A stretch of DNA of 36,273 bases from Segetibacter sp. (GTDB taxonomy: Bacteria; Bacteroidota; Bacteroidia; Chitinophagales; Chitinophagaceae). Of this stretch, positions 1-9,750 are shown in pieces; position 1 is the stretch's first letter; each line of letters starts with the position of its first letter. The notes under the pieces are model-generated. The model did not search any database. It had not been told where the DNA came from and was given only the letters and a program-made list of their open reading frames with translations. The stretch covers positions 1 to 36,273 of the forward strand of contig JAQBNN010000016.1 in assembly GCA_028288505.1 (NCBI GenBank), in the 5' to 3' direction. The position numbers were made by a program, and so were the translations under genes.

Positions 1-66
1 TAGTAGCACGGAGGCAAGGTACAAAAAGAAGCCCCCGCGCTAAAGGGTAGAGAGCGTAAAGAGTGA
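1..66 (+). repeat. Partial copy (3' portion) of dispersed intergenic repeat family 1, truncated by the window edge
   Basis: tagtagcacggaggcaaGGTACAAAAAGAAGCCCCcgcgc...GAGAGCGTAAAGAGTG matches the 3' half of the copy at 3031-3126. Confidence 0.75.
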
Positions 67-120
67 CTAAAACGCCCTTTAAACTTAAAAAAAACGATTA
101 TCATTTGCAGCAATACCATC

Positions 121-307
121 ATGTTTTTTTATAAAAACACGATGATTTTAAGTTATTATAACGAGTTTTTAAAAGACCATTATAATTATTCGAATAATCA
201 ATTTAATGCTTCCAATTAGTAATATGAGTTTTACAAAAACGAGTATGGTTTTTTAAAAAGTCAATATGTTTTTTTCAATTATTAATATGGTTTTTCAATA
301 AATCATT
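121..307. repeat. Degenerate AT-rich tandem array with 21-bp period
   Basis: Units begin near 121, 142, 163, 184, 205, 224, 245, 266 and 287. The ATG(G/A/T)TTTTT..AAAA pattern is clearest in the last four, with TATG at exactly 223, 244, 265 and 286. Confidence 0.65.
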
Positions 308-646
308 AGCAGTTTAGGGACGTGGCTATTTTTTTTGCCCGAAAGAGGAAAGTTTTTTAAAGAATATTTTTAGTTTATTCCACCTATAATTATAAGCGCT
401 AGGGGCTTGCCTGCTACCTGCACTTTTATTTTAAGTGATTGATTATTAATTGTGCTACTTATTTTATGGTAGTAATAAAAGAATATGTTGTTTAAACACT
501 AAATATAAAATGTTTAAATAACTGAAATAGATTCGTATATGTAAGAAAAATATAGTAAGTATGATGCAATATAAACATGTGGTATAACGATAATATATAA
601 GAGCATACGGATATATTTTTGATATCCTAGATAAAAAACAAAAAAA

Positions 647-1252
647 ATGGATAGAACAACCAATGGCTTCAACCTCTTAAATGAGGCCGCATTTAAAAAA
701 CTGCTAAGCACCATTACAGGTAAAATGAATGGTAACATTAACTTTCCTACGCTAAAAGCTCGGGTGGATAAACTGATAGCCGATCAGGAAGAGTACCTAA
801 CCCTATCGAAGAATGCAGTTAACGGGGGCAGACAGGCTATACTGTCACGCGACGCCAAAAGAGCTGCAATTGTTACTGCATTGCGCATTTTGGGTAATAA
901 TGTAACTGCCATAGCAGAAGGTGATATTGCTATGTTGGATTCATCGAGCTTTAAGCTTACAAAACCTAAGCAACCAAGTGCGCCACTTGTAAAGCCGGCA
1001 GCGCCTAAGGCCTATGGTGGCGAAAACAAGGGTGAGATTGGTGTAAAGGGAAAAAAACAGGGGCAAAACACAGTAAACTGTATGATTTGCATGGACGAAC
1101 CGGTAGCTGCCTGGATAACGCAATCAACTTCCAGAAGTTCTCACCTGTTTACAAACCTGCAATCGGGTAAAAACTACTTGCTTAAATACGAACTGGTAGG
1201 ATCGAAAAGCCAGGTTGTAGTTAGTGATACAATATCAGTTATTCCGCAATAA
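647..1252 (+). CDS. Hypothetical protein with a C-terminal region resembling a fibronectin-III-like fold
   Basis: 201-aa ORF from ATG; C-terminus ...SSHLFTNLQSGKNYLLKYELVGSKSQVVVSDTISVIPQ looks Fn3-like; followed by a strong hairpin. Confidence 0.7.
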   Translation: MDRTTNGFNLLNEAAFKKLLSTITGKMNGNINFPTLKARVDKLIADQEEYLTLSKNAVNGGRQAILSRDAKRAAIVTALRILGNNVTAIAEGDIAMLDSSSFKLTKPKQPSAPLVKPAAPKAYGGENKGEIGVKGKKQGQNTVNCMICMDEPVAAWITQSTSRSSHLFTNLQSGKNYLLKYELVGSKSQVVVSDTISVIPQ

Positions 1253-1262
1253 TCATGTAATC

Positions 1263-1316
1263 CGTTACTCTATAAAAAAGCGTTGCCATTGGCAGCGCAT
1301 TTTTTATAGAGTAACG
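1263..1316 (+). terminator. Very long hairpin, probable terminator
   Basis: CGTTACTCTATAAAAAA-GCGTTGCC att GGCAGCGCATTTTTTATAGAGTAACG: about 25-bp stem with one bulge and one G-U, 3-nt loop, 11 nt after the CDS stop. Confidence 0.7.
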
Positions 1317-1792
1317 TAGGGTAAATGGTTTAGTGTTTATTAAGGTAACGCACAACCGGGTTTTCCATTGATGCAATTTGCTTAGCTGGTAAAATGCGTC
1401 TTCTCTTTAAAGCCCTGCCTGCACCTCTCTTGCAGCATAAACTATATTAAGGGCTTCTTACCTGTTTACCGCTACTTATTAACCCCATGTTTTACTATAT
1501 TGCCTTTCCTGTCTACTTTCTATAATTATACAAAAGGTTGAGGTTAGTATTGAGAATAGGTTACCTCCTATATAATTCTGTGACACAAGAATGGCTCATT
1601 AAAAAAACCAAATGACCGCAACGCCTAAAATAAAATATAGATGGCTATCCCTTAGGTACCATTGTAAGCAGCTTTCTTTACAAGAACAGCAATTTTGTTA
1701 AGGCAAGCTGGGTGTTGCCTGTCCCCTTAGCTAAAATTGGCCTGCTAAGGTAAGGGCATAAGAAAATTTACAATTAAGAACAGTTCTGTCAT

Positions 1793-2524
1793 TTATTTTA
1801 CCTTACTCCAAACTTCATAAATGGGATCTCCTTTTGAACTGAGGCCGCTATGATGCCAGTTACCGTTTTCTAATTTACCCCCAAAGGAAAGTGAAGCACC
1901 AACCCGGCTGCTGTCACGTGAAAAGAACTCAATATTCTCAATATATTTACCGTTATTAAAAATATATGAGCCTCCACCTGTTCCAAAAAATTCTTTCGTT
2001 TCAGGGTTGATAGCTGCCCATTGAAACCAGGATGCCGATAATATTTTAATGGTTTTACGGGGTCCTGCCTGGTGTATAGGTATTACTTTTTCATCTTGCT
2101 TTCGGGCTGTAATATGCCATAGACCAGCCAGGTTTTCTTTTCCTTTATCTATCCTGTTCCAGGTTTCCTTTTTACCGTTTATATCTGCAACCAGTTGATG
2201 GTTGTTTAGCAAAATGTTGTAGATAACCGATTTACCAATCCGGTCCTTCTGCCTTGTATCAAATTCGTAAATGACCGATAATTTTTCTTTTTGTAACTCA
2301 AATTTACCACCTTCTGTAAAAAGAAATTTCCGGTCATTTTTGTTATAGCCGGTATGGGTTATGTAACCATCTACAAGTATGATAACCTGGTCTGTTGTGT
2401 TGCTTTGCAATTTCCATGCGCCTGTTATGTTGCCGGCTTCTGAAGGTCGATAAATAAAAGATGCATTAATAACAAAGGCAATTAAAATAATCACAGTAAA
2501 ACAAATGAGAACAATAGGTTTCAT
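1793..2524 (-). CDS. Hypothetical exported or membrane-anchored protein with two lipocalin-like segments
   Basis: N-terminal hydrophobic segment MKPIVLICFTVIILIAFVI; internal repeats GAWKLQSN... and GLWHITARKQ... typical of lipocalin-like/DUF4488-type domains. Confidence 0.6.
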   Translation of the reverse strand: MKPIVLICFTVIILIAFVINASFIYRPSEAGNITGAWKLQSNTTDQVIILVDGYITHTGYNKNDRKFLFTEGGKFELQKEKLSVIYEFDTRQKDRIGKSVIYNILLNNHQLVADINGKKETWNRIDKGKENLAGLWHITARKQDEKVIPIHQAGPRKTIKILSASWFQWAAINPETKEFFGTGGGSYIFNNGKYIENIEFFSRDSSRVGASLSFGGKLENGNWHHSGLSSKGDPIYEVWSKVK

Positions 2525-2721
2525 AACGGCAATAATTTAAGTTATTGAGGGACGGAGATGATAGGTACTTTTATTATTTTAAAGTTACAAAGAACAGGGT
2601 TAGTGAAAGTTGAAAAAAAGGCTTATGTAATTTTCTTTAAAGCGGGGCTTAAGGTAATTTGTAACATGGGTCGTCTTCTTTATTATACATTGCTGCTTGT
2701 TACTTTGTTTGTGTTGGAACA

Positions 2722-2940
2722 TAGAGAGTAACCAAATAAAATTGAGGAAAAGAACGCGTACACTTTGTTCTTTTATGGTTCTTTAATGTAGCTTTAGTAC
2801 CCTGTAACTTTAGCATTGGTTTTACAGGTTGTTCATTTTTAGATTGTTTAAGGGCATTAGAAATTTTTTATTCGAAAGCCAGGATAGTACTACTGGGCTT
2901 CGGCACAGTAGTACGAAAGCTTAATTGAAATACCCCTTAC
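2722..2940 (+). repeat. Composite repeat family 2, copy 1
   Basis: agAGAGTAACCAAAtaaa...agaacgcGTACACtttGTTCTTTT...TTTAATGTAGCT...AGGATAG...CAGTAGTACGAAAGCTTAATTGAAATACCCCTTA; contains the perfect hairpin GTACTACTG/CAGTAGTAC (2887-2914). Similar to 14366-14571. Confidence 0.6.
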
Positions 2941-3030
2941 AATTGGACTGATGTGTTTTTTAGACAAGCAAAAAAGAAAAGAAAAACAAGATAAGCAAAA
3001 CGTAATAAAAGCTGGGTTGAAAAACAAACC

Positions 3031-3126
3031 GTACAAGTGAGTGACACAACGATGTTTAATAGCAGCACTTGGGCTGGTACAAAAAGAAGCCCCGGCCCTA
3101 CTGCAAGGAGAGCGTAAAGAGTGGCT
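3031..3126 (+). repeat. Family 1 repeat, longest copy
   Basis: GTACAAGTGAGTGACACAACGATGTTTAATAGCAGCACTTGGGCTGGTACAAAAAGAAGCCCCGG...GGAGAGCGTAAAGAGTGG. Confidence 0.85.
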
Positions 3127-3160
3127 ATAATTTACTGTGGACTGTTTTACCTTTTACCGG

Positions 3161-4813
3161 TTAGTGGGTGGAGAGTATTTTTCCCCTGACTTTAAGTTCT
3201 TCAAGGTCGATTAGCGAGAGGTATTTTCTAATTAGATCTTCGTTAAATTCTGAATGCTTGTTCATGTTATTAAGCAGGGTTCGTTGCTGCTCTAATAATT
3301 CTAAATAGATGTGTTGGTAGCTTCTCAGTGTATTTTTGTGGATGGATTTTTCATCCCCTTCTCTCTCAAAGAAATCTATATCCATCTGGAACCGTAAAAA
3401 CAAGTGTTTTAAGTGCTGGTTTTGCTCCCTCTCGTTACCATATTTTTCTTCCAGTAATTGAAGTGAGGCCTCTGCCATTTTCTTTTGAATGATGAGTTCC
3501 TGTTCTTCTTCGGGGATAACCTGGTACTTGTCTTCGAGGTTTACTTTACGTATTAGCCAGGGAAGGGTGAGCCCTTGAAAGACTAATGTAATCAGAATGA
3601 CGATGAAGGTGATAAAGAGTATAAGGTTGCGATAGGGAAACGGTTGTGCCTGGTTAATTACTAAGGGAATAGAGAGCGCTGCTGCTAAAGATACCACCCC
3701 CCGCATGCCGGCCCACCCTATTACAAGTGGACCTTTCCATCCGGGGTTTGGGTCTGCTACAGTAATGAAATTGCTGATAACTTTAGTGAAAACAGAAGCC
3801 CCTAAAGTGCAAAGCATACGGGTTGCAATAAGTAGGAAAGATATGGCTAAACCGTACCAGATAGCAGTGCCTAAGCTAATGTTGCCTAACTGTTGTATTA
3901 TAGATGGGAGTTGCAGACCGATGAGCAAAAAGATCAATCCATTTAATACAAAGACGAGGCTTGTCCAAACGTTTACACCTTCAATGCGGCTTCGGTAATT
4001 AAGCATACTTTGTCGTTTACCCGATAAAAGAAGACCGCCGCTAACCACAGCTAATACTCCTGAAAAATGAAAGTGCTCTGCTGCATAATACATGCAGTAG
4101 GGAGTTACTAAAGTTAATACAATATCGATGCTGGGTGTAGTGGGCATCCAACGATGAATGGCATAAAAAATGAACGCCACTAACAGGCCGATTAGTGCGC
4201 CTATGATGATAACAAGGAAGAAGCTGGAAGTTGCTTCACCGAAATGAAATTTTCCTGTTATAACTGCTGCTAAAGCAAAACGAAATACAATAAGTGATGA
4301 AGCATCGTTCAACAAGCTTTCACCTTCAATGATACTGCTTAGCGATTTAGGCACTTTAACGCCACGCATAATAGTGGTTGCTGACACTGCATCGGGCGGC
4401 GAAATAATGCCGCCTAAAAGAAAGCCCAGTGCTAACGTAAAACCAGGAATAAGAGCAGTGGCAGCAAATGCAACTACGCATGAAGTTATGATCACAATGG
4501 GAAAGGCAAAACTGGTAATTACTCTTCGCCATTTCCAAAACTCTTTCCATGATGTTGCCCATGCAGCTTCATATAATAGTGGCGGAAGAAAAATTAAGAA
4601 AACCAGTTCGGGGTCAATTGTAACATGAGAAAATACGGAAGTAAAACTTAGTAACAACCCCCCTAATACAAGTACAATTGGGTAAGCCAATCGTAGCTGG
4701 TTGGCGATTAATACCAGCGCCAGAATAATAAGAATGAGGTATACGTACTGGATGAAAAGGCTTTGCATGAATGAAAGGTTGAACTTAATTGCCGTATGTT
4801 GATTTACTTGCAA
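3161..4813 (-). CDS. Na+/H+ antiporter, CPA1 (NhaP-like) family; start may be the internal Met at 4768
   Basis: 550 aa, multiple TM segments, motifs FLIFLPPLLYEAAW, GGIISPPDAVSATTI, EGESLLNDASSL and GMRGVVSLAAALS characteristic of CPA1 exchangers. Confidence 0.92.
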   Translation of the reverse strand: MQVNQHTAIKFNLSFMQSLFIQYVYLILIILALVLIANQLRLAYPIVLVLGGLLLSFTSVFSHVTIDPELVFLIFLPPLLYEAAWATSWKEFWKWRRVITSFAFPIVIITSCVVAFAATALIPGFTLALGFLLGGIISPPDAVSATTIMRGVKVPKSLSSIIEGESLLNDASSLIVFRFALAAVITGKFHFGEATSSFFLVIIIGALIGLLVAFIFYAIHRWMPTTPSIDIVLTLVTPYCMYYAAEHFHFSGVLAVVSGGLLLSGKRQSMLNYRSRIEGVNVWTSLVFVLNGLIFLLIGLQLPSIIQQLGNISLGTAIWYGLAISFLLIATRMLCTLGASVFTKVISNFITVADPNPGWKGPLVIGWAGMRGVVSLAAALSIPLVINQAQPFPYRNLILFITFIVILITLVFQGLTLPWLIRKVNLEDKYQVIPEEEQELIIQKKMAEASLQLLEEKYGNEREQNQHLKHLFLRFQMDIDFFEREGDEKSIHKNTLRSYQHIYLELLEQQRTLLNNMNKHSEFNEDLIRKYLSLIDLEELKVRGKILSTH

Positions 4814-4876
4814 TAGAGGTTATAATATTTGTACCAGCTGATACGCTTTTTTTTGGCAATGCTATTCAGGGCTTGT

Positions 4877-5000
4877 CACTTTCTTTGTCAGGAAACACAG
4901 AAAGTAACCAAAGAAACCAGGAAAGGAACGGTTACACCGCGTTCCTTTCCTGGTTTCTTGATGTAGCCTTTGTGCTACTGTGGCTTAGGCAGTTGTTTTT
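4877..5000 (+). repeat. Partial copy (5' half) of repeat family 2 with a 20-bp perfect hairpin
   Basis: ACTTTCTTTG..GAAAGTAACC then AAGAAACCAGGAAAGGAACG-gttacaccg-CGTTCCTTTCCTGGTTTCTT (4911-4930/4940-4959), then TTGATGTAGCC. Confidence 0.7.
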
Positions 5001-5304
5001 TCAGGCGTATTCGATATTAGCTTCTTTACACTAAAAAGAGCCGTATTCTTTCTTCGTGCAAACTGCTAATAAAGCGGTGAAGAAAATTAGTGCAACAGGC
5101 GTTATCAAATAAAACCTCCTTTTAACAATGCCAGAAATGCAGCAAGTTTCAAACTCAAAACATTGGGCTAAGCACGCACATTTGCAACACAATAATGTCA
5201 ACATTTGTTTTTACAATGCTAGTGCTACTACTCAAAGAAATAATGCTGCTAACTTAAGTCCTACAAACTTTAGGTTCAAGAAAACGAACTGGGGGGCAAC
5301 ATCA

Positions 5305-5757
5305 TCACTTATCCAATATCGCTTCTGTTAAAACGAACTTTGCCTTATCAACCTGGTGGGTTCCAGCTAACAAAGGATAGATGTAGTTGATCACCTGGCA
5401 AAGGGTAATAAATTTATCGGGCTTTACAATGTAAAAAGAAGCACCGAATTTATAAGCATTATCTATGTCCTCAACGTTAATGGATGTTGAGTAAATTACT
5501 ATAGGGGTATTAGGCAGCAATTGGCCACTGTAAATTTCATGGAGGCAACTAATACCACCTTTCATAGGCATATTCAGGTCGAGAAATACGAGGTCAGGTT
5601 CAACTTCTGTTTTTATATGTCTCAGTGCCGCCAATCCATCGGAAACATGAAAACAATTAGCCGAAGGAATAACTTTTAGTAGAGCTTCCTGCAGTAACAA
5701 GGCGTCATCTCTGTCGTCATCTGTAATTAAGATATTAACTGACGAAGGCTTAATCAA
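5305..5757 (-). CDS. Single-domain response regulator (CheY-like receiver)
   Basis: ILITDDDRDDALLLQEAL, DLVFLDLNMPMKGG, PIVIYSTS, KPDKF: receiver phospho-acceptor and conserved Lys motifs; no output domain. Confidence 0.9.
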   Translation of the reverse strand: MIKPSSVNILITDDDRDDALLLQEALLKVIPSANCFHVSDGLAALRHIKTEVEPDLVFLDLNMPMKGGISCLHEIYSGQLLPNTPIVIYSTSINVEDIDNAYKFGASFYIVKPDKFITLCQVINYIYPLLAGTHQVDKAKFVLTEAILDK

Positions 5758-5906
5758 AGTAATACAATTTTATGGCGGCAAAGATATAGGAATAGCAATA
5801 TAACAGGAAGCCATACCCCTAAATGGGCAAGCCATACGAATGAGATTGCTTCGGCCACTTGGTGCTAGTGGCTTCTTTTAGTGTCTTCTGTATGTTTACA
5901 AACCTT

Positions 5907-5946
5907 TGTACTACTATTAAGCATCGTTGTGTCACTCACTTGTACT
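5907..5946 (-). repeat. Family 1 repeat
   Basis: Reverse complement GTACAAGTGAGTGACACAACGATGCTTAATAGTAGTACAA. Confidence 0.85.
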
Positions 5947-6076
5947 GTTGTAGTTGTTTCGGCCATTTACCCCATTCTCGCTAAACCCAAAACTTCACGA
6001 GGGCCCCCGCAAAATCGCCCAACTTGTGCCCTGCTACATGCAAGACGTAGCGCACATTTAAAATAGCTACTTTTAT

Positions 6077-7166
6077 CTATAGTGGAAATAGTGATTTATT
6101 AATAGAAGGAAGTAAGCGCAGTGCATTTTTATAATACACCTTTTTCAATACCTCATCGCTTAATCCCATACCACACATTACCCAAAAAGCATGGTACTTT
6201 TTATGGTAACGAAAGTATTCATCTTTCGTCTCAAGCACACGGAAATAAGTGGTGTATTCCTCGGGCACCCAACTGTCTTTCCCAAACAATATCCTGTCCT
6301 GGTACTTCATAAAAATTGGTGGGCAGCAATTGGTTGACGGCCAAGTTCAGCAATAACAGCACCAAATTCTACCACTATTTTCTTCATGTCATCTAACAGC
6401 CTACTCAGCTTATCAAGGTCGTGTGCATGCCAATTAAAGTGAGCAGCAATAAAGGTTGTGTTGGCATGCTTTTTAAAAATCCTGTGTTGTTCATCAATCA
6501 ATTGCTGCCAGGGTGCAGGATAAGTACCACTTCTTAGACTGCCATGCTTTGTAATTAATTCAAGCAAGCGCTGGTTATTATTATTTAATGGCTGCCAAAA
6601 TTGCTTGGGAGCAGCTGTATGTATTAATACAGGGATTTTTAATTCACCACATTTATTCCATATAGCATCAAGCCTTTCATCATCTACAGCAACTCTTTTG
6701 CCCTGGTTATCTTTTACAGAAAAGCCCAGACTCTCAAAAATTTTTAAACCCACGGCGCCATTCTTTACATCTTCTTCCAACTGCTTAACAGTTTTTTTAG
6801 TCCAGTTCCTGTCTCCAATACCTGCAAAATTTATGTTTGCAAACATTAAAAAGCGCCCCCCATAAACTGCCTTAATATTATCAACAGATTGCTTTAATAC
6901 CGCACCCCACCTTCCGCTTAGGTTTACCATCACTGCCATATTTAAAGTCTCCATTACTTTAATCAAACCCCCTAAAGCTAGAACAGACATACTATCCTGG
7001 TGGTTATGAATATCAATAAAAGGAAATTTTGCTTTGGTTACAATATGCTTGGCACAACCAGGGAAAATGGAGGATTGTACGTTTGAAAGTCGATAGTTTG
7101 TTTTGATTGAGCAGTTGTGACGTATGAGGCTCCGGCAAGGGCAGCAGCTAAAAGGATGTTTTTCAA
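6077..7166 (-). pseudogene. Metal-dependent hydrolase of amidohydrolase_2 type, frameshifted twice, ATG start apparently lost
   Basis: TTG-initiated signal-peptide-like LKNILLAAALAGASYVTTAQSKQTIDFQTYNPPFSLVVP, then frame change to ..KHIVTKAKFPFIDIHNHQDSMSVLALGG.. (ORF 6307-6990), then a second frame change to MKYQDRILFGKDSWVPEEYTTYFRVLETKDEYF.. (ORF 6077-6310). Confidence 0.8.
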
Positions 7167-7409
7167 GTTAGAGTGTTTAAGAAGTGCCCAAGTAAAATAT
7201 AGCAATATATCATAGCAAAATGTTGTTCTAAAAGCAATATGTCTCCTGGTTATTATTTTTCATCATTTGTCTCCTAATTAAATAAGAGAACCTTTGCCTG
7301 TATGCTATTTGTCTGCCCTTGTTTAGCAAAAGCAGAACCTTAACAACAGAAGGGCCGGCAGGAGTCAGCTATATCTTATACAAGCCGATAATAAGCGGCA
7401 AAATGATCT

Positions 7410-7454
7410 TTGTAGCAATAATTTGAGCAGCATTGTTATATCACTAACTTGTAC
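7410..7454 (-). repeat. Diverged family 1 repeat
   Basis: Reverse complement AAGTACAAGTTAGTGATATAACAATGCTGCTCAAATTATTGCTAC. Confidence 0.55.
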
Positions 7455-7499
7455 TTGAAGCTATGTACTCTAAAGCTAATTAAACGCCACTGCTTTCAA

Positions 7500-9014
7500 C
7501 TACAAGTTTACCTCAACCTTACCTTCTGCTATTCGTGCAAGATCAATAAAGGTGAAGTGTTTATAGTTTCGGTAAGGTTCGCAGCATGGGAGCATAGGTT
7601 TCCAAAATGGGTTTTGAGAAAGGAAGGATGAGTTATCGCCTTCGAGCAAGCCAATAAATACCTCGGCAACAATTCTTGCACCTACCTCGCCAAGACGGAT
7701 ACCCATTTGTTGTACTTCGGCTTCTTTTAGTATGTAGAACCACAAAGGTGTGCTGTTTTCGAAATTTACTTTGTAGTGTTTTAAATCGTTAAACACGTCG
7801 CTCTCCAATGGGGTTAAACGCATGGCATGAGCAACACGTTGGCCCGATGGAAGGCTAAATGTAAGCTGGCGCAACAGGTTGCGTGAAGCCAACGATATAA
7901 CCTCGCCTTGCCCAAAACCAAGTAGTTGAAAGAGTGGTGAAGACAGCGTTGTATCAATAAGCTTATTAGGTCGTATGCTGCCATCGCGCACATCAAAGAA
8001 CGTATGCCAATCGACGAATCGACGTGGTGCACGTTTTCCTCCTCTCAGGTCATTAGGATCAGCGCTAAGCCTGTCGGCAGTAAAGTCGAAGATATGGGCA
8101 AAGAAAGGTGCAGTATTAGCGTCCCCCTCAATACCAAAATTAGCCCGGTACGATGGCCTGATCTGGCTGTGCCCGAAGCGATATGCCGCTACAGAAAATT
8201 CTACAGGGATATAAGGACTGTTATTCCAGCCGTAAAACTTTCTTCCATTTTTCACAACATCTTCTACCACATCTTCACCGCATATTTGGGGCATAAACTC
8301 GTGTAACAAGATCCATTGATAATGCCAGCGAACCATTTCCTGTGCCTCTCTAAAAATTTCAGATCCTGATTTTGTTGGATACTTATTTTTTAAGGCATCT
8401 ACCACCACGTTATGAAACCGAAGAAATAAAACATGCAGTTGCGACAAGATCAGGTTTTCATCGTTACGGGGATCACCAATCAGCGCACAGTTTTGTGTGT
8501 TGCGAGGTAGGTCATACTTATAAATACCATCTCTACCCCTAACGTTTAGTGGCTCTAACAGGAACTTTATACCCTTTCCATCCGAAGCATCATAAAGATG
8601 AGGCGAAGCTCCGGGACCACTGCCATATAAGTTATCTAGTCCTAAGGTTGGTGTTCGAAAATTTTCTACAAACTCGGGGTCAACCTGCCGCTCAAGACTC
8701 GACGTAGGATCGAAAGTAACATCATGATCGATGAATTGGCCAAGGAAAGTCATGCCAGCGGACATGACGGGAGAATTGGCGTTGGTTTTTTGCAGATCAC
8801 CTTCTGTAATAAGGTCTTTTGGAGACTTAGATATATCGTCTTTAGCGTCCATTATTCCACCTTTTTTGCCAATGTCTTTTAGTGCTTCACGCACTTTTAA
8901 ACTGTCCTGGGCAAATGCTGGAAGGCTGGGAAATATGCGTCCGAATTTACCCTTATCGTAAAACCGGGATGTAAACGGTACGATGTCCTGGTAGAGCGCG
9001 CCGTGTCTGGTCAT
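7500..9014 (-). CDS. Animal-type haem peroxidase family protein
   Basis: 504 aa with MTFLGQFIDHDVTFDPTS (distal His region), LSQLHVLFLRFHNVVVDAL and RWHYQWILLHEFMPQICG, typical of the animal haem peroxidase superfamily. Confidence 0.9.
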   Translation of the reverse strand: MTRHGALYQDIVPFTSRFYDKGKFGRIFPSLPAFAQDSLKVREALKDIGKKGGIMDAKDDISKSPKDLITEGDLQKTNANSPVMSAGMTFLGQFIDHDVTFDPTSSLERQVDPEFVENFRTPTLGLDNLYGSGPGASPHLYDASDGKGIKFLLEPLNVRGRDGIYKYDLPRNTQNCALIGDPRNDENLILSQLHVLFLRFHNVVVDALKNKYPTKSGSEIFREAQEMVRWHYQWILLHEFMPQICGEDVVEDVVKNGRKFYGWNNSPYIPVEFSVAAYRFGHSQIRPSYRANFGIEGDANTAPFFAHIFDFTADRLSADPNDLRGGKRAPRRFVDWHTFFDVRDGSIRPNKLIDTTLSSPLFQLLGFGQGEVISLASRNLLRQLTFSLPSGQRVAHAMRLTPLESDVFNDLKHYKVNFENSTPLWFYILKEAEVQQMGIRLGEVGARIVAEVFIGLLEGDNSSFLSQNPFWKPMLPCCEPYRNYKHFTFIDLARIAEGKVEVNL

Positions 9015-9276
9015 ATTAATATTAGGTTTAGCCTAACAAAGTAGAGGTAAACTATGACTAAAGCAATACCCCAGACTAATAAGGACAATGCTTCTTGTCT
9101 TTAAAGCAGAACGCAGAAAGGAAAATACATCACACCGAGCTTCGCAATGTGCTTGTGCGCCTTGCAAGCATCACCTTTTCAGCAACCATACAAACCATTT
9201 AAAAGTATTCTGCTTTCACCAAACGATAACAAGGGGACATAAAACTAATGATAGCCGAAAACCTTCGTACTTATAA

Positions 9277-9729
9277 TTACCAGTTATTCTCCTGGTCTTT
9301 GTTAGTTCTTTCTAAAGGCTGAGGAGGGATGTTTCTCCAGTTTTTATCAAACCGCACAAAGAAGGCTAGCCACCCTGTTCGTGATACCCTCATAAGATAA
9401 GGCTGTGCAACAATTAACAAGATCGCGTTTAATGTTAGCCAATAGAATATGCGGTTGTCGTATAAGTTAAAACCTATTAATACCCACCATGCTACAAATG
9501 TGGCTACACAAAGGGCGATAGACAAAGCGTAACTAACATAACTAGAACCAAAGTAAAACCCGACTTCAATATCAAGGGGTTGTTTACATACAGGGCATTC
9601 CTTATTCATCTTCATTGTATGGCTGAGATGCCAGGGGTTCTTGTCTTTAAACATATCACCCCTCCTGCAACGGGGACATTTGCATTTTAATAAATTAAAT
9701 ACGCTTGGATTGCTTTCCGTATTTGACAT
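9277..9729 (-). CDS. DUF983 family membrane protein
   Basis: KCPRCRRGDMFKDKNPW and CPVCKQPLDIEVGFYFGSSYVSYALS, then TM helices; DUF983 signature. Confidence 0.88.
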   Translation of the reverse strand: MSNTESNPSVFNLLKCKCPRCRRGDMFKDKNPWHLSHTMKMNKECPVCKQPLDIEVGFYFGSSYVSYALSIALCVATFVAWWVLIGFNLYDNRIFYWLTLNAILLIVAQPYLMRVSRTGWLAFFVRFDKNWRNIPPQPLERTNKDQENNW

Positions 9730-9750
9730 ACTAGTTTTGTTTATTAGGGG

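Noticed and set aside
3705-4628. ORFs antisense to the Na+/H+ antiporter (3705-3998, 4329-4628)
   Set aside because: Shadow ORFs opposite a well-supported CDS. The same applies to antisense ORFs over haem peroxidase, glutamine synthetase, scoA, ADH, nucleoside phosphorylase, CorA and YfhO.
4789-5034. 81-aa ORF with KNVTK-like SNQRNQERNGYTAFLSWF
   Set aside because: Encoded by the family 2 repeat and its 20-bp hairpin; repeat-derived artefact rather than a gene.
9088-9276. 62-aa ORF with a CACAPC motif that could look like a metal-binding peptide
   Set aside because: No ribosome-binding or family support, in a short intergenic gap; composition looks like chance.
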